Below, in pieces: positions 57,577 to 64,000 of a stretch of 64,000 bases of DNA. The position numbers and the translations under genes are program-made. The stretch's first letter is position 1. Each line of letters begins with the position of its first letter. Below the pieces are notes generated by a model. The model was not told the DNA's origin. It made no database searches and was given only the letters and a program-made list of their open reading frames with translations. Source of the DNA: Cryptomeria japonica (Eukaryota > Streptophyta > Pinopsida > Cupressales > Cupressaceae); contig NC_081409.1 of NCBI RefSeq assembly GCF_030272615.1, positions 529,642,291 through 529,706,290 on the forward strand. The letters are read 5' to 3'.

Positions 57577-58716
57577 ACAATTGTATACACATAAAAATGG
57601 CTATGAGAGATTAAATAAATATTTAATATTTGTTGAATAATTATTCTTCAATTAAATAGTTAATTTGAAAAGATTAATTTATTTAATTCATTTCGTGTCT
57701 TTCTATTAATTAATTTAATTGAAATAATTTATTAATTAATTCATCTATCCTATTCCTCTAATTAATTAAATATCTAATATTTAATTATCTCCTTCAATCA
57801 ATTAAATATCTAATATTTAATGGTTATTCTCCTATCCTATAGTCTCAAATATTAAATAATTTCTTAAATTATTTAGTCCTCATTTTCCAACTCACCTTCC
57901 ATCTCCACTTCATCTTCCCTTTTCCAACCCATCCATCATGTGGCTAAGGAAATTAATATTTCTTAAATATTAATTCATCATTTATCTCCAACCTCCAAAT
58001 TTAATGAAACATTGTGTATGTACACATATTTCATAACCATCTTCTATATTCTCTTCAACACCCCTACATCTTAGGAAGGACTTGAGTCCACTTGTCCTCT
58101 TATGCCTAAATCTTCTCCAACCATCCCTAGATTCCCTCAGTCAGCAACCCAGTCAAGGTGAGATGAGTGGCACTTGTCTTCTCCTTCCCCCTTTGTCCCA
58201 ACCGTCACCTTTGCTCACAACCATCCAAATCTATAGATCTGATCATGACCATTGATCTAAGCCACATCATCTTATCCTCTCAAGGTCTATAAAATCAAGA
58301 GCTTCAGTTGAGAGAGAGTTAGTCTTCAAGTTGCTTTTCAAAGCTAATCATTTATTAAACTTATGCATTCGTGAGTTATAATCTTGAAGCAAATATCAAT
58401 TAGCATTTTAGCATAATCATGTAGTATTGCATATCATACCATTTGTGAACTATCAGTTATCAGTCCATTATTCATATGCCATCTTGGAAGCTATCAGCGC
58501 TTGTCTGAGAGCACACCATCTGCAACCAGGAATAGTGGAGTTAGGACACAATGAGACATAAACCATGAAGGTAATATTAGCATTTTTATTTCATATGTAT
58601 TTCATGTAGTTTCATTGGTTGAGTTTGGATTTCCTGTAGCATTTCCATTGGTATTTTGTGAAACTAACCTATTGCAGGTAGCATCCTGAGGATGAAATTC
58701 AAGTTGACACAACAAT
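57577..58716 (+). mobile_element. Solo LTR of another element (57582-58711) with target duplication
   Basis: ACAAT on both sides (57577-57581, 58712-58716) where the other Tat LTR has a single ACAAT. Ends TGTATACAC and GTTGACACA. TATA box CTATAAAA at 58287-58294 on the plus strand sets the orientation. Solo LTRs arise by recombination between the two LTRs of a complete element. Confidence 0.88.
58287..58294 (+). promoter_or_regulatory. TATA box of the solo LTR
   Basis: CTATAAAATCAAGAGCTTC, with a plausible start site about 30 bases downstream in the GAGAGAGAG run. Confidence 0.6.
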
Positions 58717-58753
58717 AAATCTCCAGGGTGTTTTGAATGAGAGATGAAGGCTG

Positions 58754-58761
58754 AATTTATA
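58754..58761 (-). promoter_or_regulatory. TATA box of Tat 5' LTR
   Basis: TATAAATT in element sense. The solo LTR begins about 40 bases downstream of it, in the start-site region. Confidence 0.6.
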
Positions 58762-59530
58762 GAGAATCACAAGAGAGACCAACGGTCAAGATCAATTAGC
58801 AACGAGTGGTTGAGATTATTCAAGAAAAAGCACGATTTAGGATAATTGAAATAATTGAGAAATCAGATTCAGTTAACCTTGAGATAGATTCCAATTATAG
58901 TTTAATTGAAATGCATTCAGTTTATAAGTTTGAGTTTGCATTGGAGATAAAATTCAATTAATTCCATGAACTTGTGATAAAAATAGGTGATTCCATGCGA
59001 TTTCTTTGATTTATTCAAGAAAAAAGTCTTTTCAATGCCACTGAACTTCTTTTCTCAAAAGCTTTGAGTTCCAATTTTAGAGAATGATTAATAATTCATT
59101 TTAATTGTTTTTTTGATTTCAAGTTATCTCAATTTAGAAGAAGAAATAATATCTCAAGTTGGATTTCTCTCTCAATTCAATTCTTTATTCTATTTTCAAT
59201 TTAACTCTTGCTTTGCATATTGATTCCTCTTTTGTAATAAATTCATTCTTTTTTAATGATTAAATGGAAAATTTATTAATTAATTAAATATGCTAGGCTA
59301 TTTAATAAATTAAACAGGATAATTGATCAAAATGATTTTCTTGGAATGATTTAATTAAATAAATAAATATTAATTAATATGGAATAATTCACTTGCCATG
59401 TGACATTTAATGATTGAAGAATTAATTAGTTGTGTGCTCAAAGTTGATTTAATTGCCTTTGGTTAGGACCTTGGTGATGTTGTCAATGTTAGGGGCCCAT
59501 GGTTTAGGTGACCATTTTTAGGGTATTACA

Positions 59531-59535
59531 GGATG
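59531..59535. repeat. target site duplication of the Tat element, right
   Basis: GGATG, as at 40834-40838. Confidence 0.85.
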
Positions 59536-59845
59536 GATTTCTATTAAAGGCAAAAAGGTAAGTCCTTTAAACCTTCTTTTGATATGACTCTCTAATCCCA
59601 TAAGAGAAATTCTAAATGTAAACCTTAGTGGTTCTTGGGTAGGAGATGGTTTTTGGTTGGCTGTAGGTTGTTCTTTCTACAACTTTGTTGTTTTTGGTGA
59701 CGGATGTCTTTTTTACCCATGGTTGTCTGGTGCTTTCCGATTCCTTTTATTCAGACAACTTTTTGGTTGAGGTTTCCAGATCCTGTCTTTTTCTAGTTGT
59801 AAAGGGTTTCAAGTCCCTTCAAAACCTATTTTTCCCCTAATCAAA
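59536..59845 (+). other. 3' end of the ORF1-only LINE
   Basis: Last codons of ORF1 (about SIKGKK), then a T-rich 3' UTR ending CCCTAATCAAA before the 17-bp target duplication. No long A-tail remains. Confidence 0.75.
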
Positions 59846-59862
59846 AACATCTCACATGTAAA
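59846..59862. repeat. target site duplication of the ORF1-only LINE, right
   Basis: Identical to 39392-39408. Confidence 0.92.
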
Positions 59863-60227
59863 AGTGTCTAATCTAGGTTATAAGTACATGAAATATGATA
59901 TACAAGAAAGTTTCTTAGGCTCTCATGCCCATCTGATCAAAATAATACAAGTAATGATATAAGAAACATAATCATTGAAGTCTCCATCCTCCACTAACCC
60001 CATGGTCATCTACAAATCCAAGACACAAGAACATGGTTCAAGCACTTTTTCACCCACCCACGAAGCTTACACTTCCCCTAAATTCTTCCTACTCAAAGAA
60101 TACTTGACCCTGCATGAAATGCCTAGCAACTTGGAAACAGTAGGAAAGATGGAATCTGGTACAACCTGACATATCTACATGCATTTCTAATTTTTACATG
60201 CAATGTTCTACTACCAATATATGAGAT
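59863..60227. other. Gene-free stretch
   Basis: AT-rich; a 64-codon ORF near 59975 resembles nothing known. Continuation of the sequence that lies left of 39392. Confidence 0.45.
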
Positions 60228-60490
60228 AGAATATATAATTATAATAGGAAAACATTCATCTATTTCAATGAAGCATATGACTTTAGAAAAGCAAAAAATG
60301 TATATTAGTATGTAGATCTTGAAAAGAAGATCTACTCTTTGATATCCCATATTCAAAACTCATCAAGAAAGGTAAACCAAAATCACACAAGGAAAAGGAA
60401 ACTACTTTCATTAACAAGGATAATTCAAGCATAACATGCACATATCTAGTCATAAGAATACTCTTATTCCTTTCTTGCAAAAAATAAAAA
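60228..60490. repeat. ~0.26-kb direct repeat, copy 1
   Basis: Matches 61060-61322: AGATAGAATATATAAT, AAACATTCATCTATTT, AGAAGATCTACTCT, AAGAATACTCTTATTCCTTT. Confidence 0.75.
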
Positions 60491-61059
60491 AACATTTTAC
60501 TTAAGAAGGGCACACAATATATTGAGAGGTGGGTGAATCAGTTATCCCAATTTTAAATCATTTAAACATTAATCAACAAATATTATTTCTCCAAGCATAG
60601 ATCATGAAACACCAATCCAATCTTCTTAATGATGCGATAATTAAACGACATGAAAGAACACACATCCACACAATAAACACCAAATACACATGGAAACCCA
60701 AGATAGAAAAAATCATGGTGAGAATAGTTGCTTGGATCTACTGCCAAAATCCAGCCTCGCAAAGAAATGAATTACTTACAATATGAAGTAGGCAACACCC
60801 TGCTGGAGACACCAATCTCCTATTGTGTTTTTAGGTACCAACCCATTATAGACACAAATCCCCAACACAAATATTTAAGCACCAACTTAGGAGATAAGAC
60901 ACCAATCCAACTAGATTACAATGATATGATTTGTGGACCTTTAGAATTGATAATTCAACTTCCACATGATCTTATCAACCTTCATACACTCTCCTACACA
61001 ACATATGATCTTTTGATAATTTCACACATGATTGTGATGCAAATAAAATTGTACACATA
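60491..61059 (-). repeat. Copia LTR relict between the direct repeats
   Basis: GAGAGGTGGGTGAATCAGTTATCCC near 60520 and ACATGGAAACCCA..AAAAATCATGGTGAGA near 60690-60725 are the minus-strand forms of the C-run loop and the conserved LTR block seen in A, B and D. No clear ends. Confidence 0.45.
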
Positions 61060-61322
61060 TAGAATATATAATAATAATAGGCAAACATTCATCTATTTGA
61101 ATGAAACATATGGCTTTGGCCAAAGAACTTAAAATTGTATAGTAGTATGTAGATCTTCGAAAGAAGATCTACTCTCTGATAGCCCATATTCAACACCCAT
61201 CCCAAAAGGTAAACCAAAATCATGCAAGGAAAAGAAAACTACTTTCCTTAAAGGACAATTCAAGCATAACATGCATATGGCTAATAATAAGAATACTCTT
61301 ATTCCTTTCGTGCAAAATATAC
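61060..61322. repeat. ~0.26-kb direct repeat, copy 2
   Basis: Copy of 60228-60490 with scattered differences. Confidence 0.75.
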
Positions 61323-61585
61323 ACAACATGATACTCAATGCATTTTAGTTCTACTATGATTTATGCAATATTTAATGCAAATGCATTATGGTTTTCATGC
61401 AAATATGATAACAACATGATACTTTATGCATTTTAGTTTCTACTACAATGTCATGTAATCATTAATGTGAATACATATATTAGCTAAATCTCATGTTTTC
61501 TAACAATTACTTTTATGCTTTTGTAGCTCAATATTGTAGAGAATTTAAGTCACAAAATAAATGATACAAGCATCTTTTTTTATGT
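61323..61585. other. Gene-free stretch
   Basis: The words ACAACATGATACT and TGCATTTTAGTT occur twice (about 61324 and 61412), i.e. a short ~88-base duplication. Nothing else. Confidence 0.5.
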
Positions 61586-61792
61586 AAATATATACATATA
61601 TGCATATATATACTTGTGTGTGTGTGTGTGTGTGTATATACACACATATATATGTACGTATGTATGTATGTATGTATGTATGTATGTATGTATGTATGTA
61701 TGTGTGTGTGTGTGTTTGTGTATATATATATATGCATGTATGTATGTGTGTATGTATGTACACACACATACATACATATATATATATATACA
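61586..61792. repeat. Compound microsatellite (TA/TG/TATG)n
   Basis: TATACATA runs, then (TG)n, then (TATG)n of about ten units, (TG)n again and (TACA)/(TA)n. Reading frames through it are meaningless. Confidence 0.95.
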
Positions 61793-61979
61793 AATCCCTT
61801 CTCACACTTTATGCCTTTTTTCTGTGATTCCTTTGAAAGTGGCTATACATTGCATTTGCAATGGATATTTTATTTGGGGAACAAGGTTCTCTGTAAAAAA
61901 GTCTACTTGCTCAACTTCAGGAATATGACTGAGACATTTGCGGTATAGAGATCTCCATCTTTGTAAGAATGTGGCAAAT

Positions 61980-62892
61980 TGACATGGTCAAGGGAGGGAG
62001 ATCCAATGAAGGACAACCCAACCTTGTAGCTAAACACATAAACCATGCAAAGCATACCAGTAACCGATAACAAGGTGCCAGAAACAGCAGAAAGAACAAC
62101 CGGTAACAACACGTAACACGTAACCGGTAAACAATGTGAATGAATCTTATTACAATTTGAAGAATGATACATGCCACATGCTAAATCATAGTCCAGGATA
62201 CAAACAATGCTTACAATGCAATTACAAGATTCGTACATCATCTTCATATCAAATTGGCTTCTGGTAACAGTCTACCAGTTCTATCCTAATCCAGACCTCA
62301 GCCTTCTGGCCTCAGTCCTACCGGATTAGAATCCAGTCGGTTCTACATCCTCACTTAGTCTCAATGCTATATCTTCAATCTTCTAACTTCTCTGATGTGA
62401 CTTCCCTCTCGAAATGATTCACAAACCACCATATATATACCGCCCTCAAATAATTACAACTTAATCAAGTCGGCCCAAAGATCAACCGGTTCATGAAACG
62501 TGCAACGGTAACATGTCGGCTCCAATCACTAAGAACAATCTCCAAATTACAAAAATGATGCATAGACCTTTGGGAATACCATCCAAGGCCCAAAGCAACG
62601 CCTTAACAATCCGTAAGTTGTGGAGATCAACCACAACCTGAGATCATCTTCACTCAACACACAGCCAGGCTAACCGGTAAGAACACACCAACCGAGACAA
62701 TACCAGAATCTGCATACTACCAGAAACAAATCCAAAAGCTATGAAACTCAAACATGATAATGACCATGAACACAAGCGAATAAACCCAAAAGCACAATGC
62801 TAAACACTCAAATATGAAGAAATGCCAAGCTCTCAAGCAATTCCATTGAAAACTGCTTAACCGGTAAGAACTAGACCAGTGCTCCTGCATCA
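61980..62892 (-). repeat. Element F 3' LTR
   Basis: 913 bases, aligned with 63254-64000. The window-left end reads TGACATGG against TGATGCAG in the other LTR. Possible target copy CAAAT at 61975-61979; its partner is outside. Confidence 0.85.
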
Positions 62893-63253
62893 GACTCTTG
62901 GGGTTAATTGAAAAGTGAGTCCCATCACTTACTCTGGTTCGGTGATCAGTCAGTCGGTACTTGCAACTGCTTTAGGGGATTTGGTGATCTAACCACAACT
63001 TCTGGTTGCCTCTCCATGATGATCTATCGATACAAACTGCAACCTGCCTCAATCGACGATATGTTCAAGTCTCCACCCACTAGCTACCTCAAGCTCAAGA
63101 TCTAGGATCGACGGTCTACCTGCAAACCTTGCTCTGCCTCATATTCAGCGATCTGAACAAGTCCACAAATTTCCTCAATCTTCTCTCCAACCAATCGGTG
63201 CATAATCAGGTCCTCCTCCAACAATAGGTTCACAAACTAGCTCTGATACCATT
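62893..63253 (-). other. Interior of element F
   Basis: No ORF. Next to the 3' LTR, where a polypurine tract is expected, the element sense reads TTAACCCCAAGAGTC, a poor tract. Primer site at 63240-63251 is canonical. Confidence 0.75.
63240..63251 (-). other. primer binding site of element F
   Basis: TGGTATCAGAGC in element sense, two bases from the 5' LTR. Confidence 0.9.
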
Positions 63254-64000
63254 TGATGCAGTCAAGGGAGGGAGATCCAATGAAGGATAGCCTAACCTTG
63301 CAGCTAAACATGTAAACCATGCAAAGCATACCAGTAATCGGTAACAAGGTGCTAGAAATAGCAGAAAGAACAACCGGTAACAACACAAAACATGTAACCG
63401 GTAAACAATGTGAATGAATCTTATTACAATTTGAAGAATGATATATGTCACGTGATAGATCACAGTCCAAGATACAAATAATGCTTACAATGCAATTACA
63501 AGATCCATAGATCATCCTCGTATCAAATCGGCTTCCGGTAACAGTCTACCAGTTCTATCCTAATCCGGACCTCAGCCTTCTAGCCTCAATCCTACTGGAT
63601 CAGAATCCAACCGGTTCTACATCCTTGCTCAATATCAATTCTTTATCTTCAATTTTCTAACTTCTCTTATGTGACTTCCTAATGTGACTTCCCTCTCCAA
63701 ATTATTCACAAACTGCCATATATATACCACCCACAAATAATTACAACTTAATCAAGTCGGCCCAAAAGACCAACCGGTTCATGAAATGTGCAACGGTAAC
63801 ATGTCGGCTCAAATCGCTTAAGAACAATCTCCAAAACATAAAAAGATGCACAGACCTCTGGGAGTATTGGCCAAGGCCCAAAGCAACATCTCCAATGATC
63901 TGCAAGTCATAGTGATCAACTACAACCCAAAATCATCTTCGCTCAACATACAGCCAGGCTAACCGATAAGAAGACATCAACCAGGACAATACTGAAATCC
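63254..64000 (-). repeat. Element F 5' LTR, cut by window end
   Basis: First 747 bases of the LTR copy, with the same ACCGGT-containing words in the same order as 61980-62700. Confidence 0.85.

Larger units (their letters stand above)
40839..59530 (-). mobile_element. Ty3 element of the Tat lineage with antisense mobile-domain gene
   Basis: 18.7 kb, minus strand: 5' LTR (57181-59530, enlarged by a solo LTR), ~2.3-kb leader with tandem repeats, gag (from ATG 54913), protease, RT, RNase H, a second RNase H, integrase, then ~5 kb holding an antisense gene, a polypurine tract and the 3' LTR (40839-42057). Two RNase H domains before integrase and extra genes between pol and the 3' LTR are known Tat features. 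Target duplication GGATG. All coding parts have stops, but pol from 50835 to 48313 is one frame, so decay is moderate. Confidence 0.92.
57181..59530 (-). repeat. Tat 5' LTR, enlarged by a solo LTR
   Basis: Matches the 3' LTR apart from an insertion at 57582-58711. + strand starts TGTGTGTGTAAAAAG and ends AGGGTATTACA. Confidence 0.9.
39409..59845 (+). mobile_element. ORF1-only LINE, split by the Tat element
   Basis: Two parts, 39409-40838 and 59536-59845, join across the Tat element (target GGATG) into about 1.74 kb: short 5' UTR, ORF1, 3' UTR and a short A-rich end, flanked by a perfect 17-bp target duplication. No endonuclease or RT is present at the junction or elsewhere. So it was either deleted internally before insertion or belongs to a class that encodes ORF1 alone, comparable to mammalian HAL1 (analogy only). 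Confidence 0.85.
61980..64000 (-). mobile_element. Small non-autonomous LTR retrotransposon F, runs off the window
   Basis: LTR 61980-62892, interior of only 361 bases (62893-63253), primer site TGGTATCAGAGC at 63240-63251, second LTR from 63254 to the window end. LTR ends in element sense are TGATGCAG and CTGCATCA, an eight-base inverted repeat. No coding sequence, so it depends on other elements. It is like a TRIM in layout but with LTRs of about 0.9 kb, longer than usual for that class. Confidence 0.85.

Noticed and set aside
61528-61948. Several ORFs of 65-110 codons on both strands rich in Cys-Val-Tyr or His-Thr-Ile
   Set aside because: Translations of the TG/TATG microsatellite.

Overview
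The window is plant nuclear DNA made almost entirely of nested, decayed retrotransposons. I see no host protein gene, rRNA, tRNA gene or CRISPR array. The evidence is Ty1/copia elements of Sirevirus type with initiator-Met-tRNA primer sites, a Ty3 element of the Tat lineage with two RNase H domains, plant L1-type LINEs with DUF4283-like ORF1 and a C-terminal RNase H, and heavy nonsense decay (many CAG/CAA/TGG to stop). Such density and age suggest a large-genome plant. A gymnosperm is my guess, but the sequence alone does not prove it.

Layout. 1-9298: the 3' part of a Sirevirus-like element on the minus strand (A1), split by a complete element B (2403-9236, target duplication GTTAT). B has gag but no pol, and carries a second reading frame of about 1,060 codons that I do not recognise. 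9322-11515: a plus-strand Sirevirus 3' end (RNase H, polypurine tracts, LTR), joined tail to tail with A1. 11516-12617 and 22695-23401: older LTR debris. 12618-22694: a complete but decayed Sirevirus-like element (A2, minus) with gag, protease, integrase, RT and RNase H, split by a ~2.9-kb insertion (E, 16081-18990). 24951-26995: two ~0.9-kb direct repeats. 27640-35103: a minus-strand LINE split by a full-length plus-strand LINE (28599-34827, 15-bp imperfect target duplication). 35165-36215: another plus-strand LINE tail. 36499-37041: an unrecognised broken ORF. 39409-59845: a short LINE carrying ORF1 only, with a perfect 17-bp target duplication, split by an 18.7-kb Tat element (40839-59530, target duplication GGATG). 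The Tat element carries an antisense plant-mobile-domain gene with its own TATA box and an intron, and its 5' LTR holds a solo LTR (57582-58711, target duplication ACAAT). 60228-61322: direct repeats around an LTR relict. 61980-64000: a small non-autonomous LTR element with a 361-bp interior that runs off the window.

How the parts relate. A1, A2, B and the debris LTRs share polypurine tract, primer site and LTR blocks, so B could have been moved by proteins of an A-type element. Across these LTR families a C-rich loop is closed by stems whose sequences differ but still pair, which suggests a conserved RNA structure just upstream of the primer site. The most interesting items are B's unknown ORF, the antisense mobile-domain gene in the Tat element, this stem-loop, and the ORF1-only LINE.
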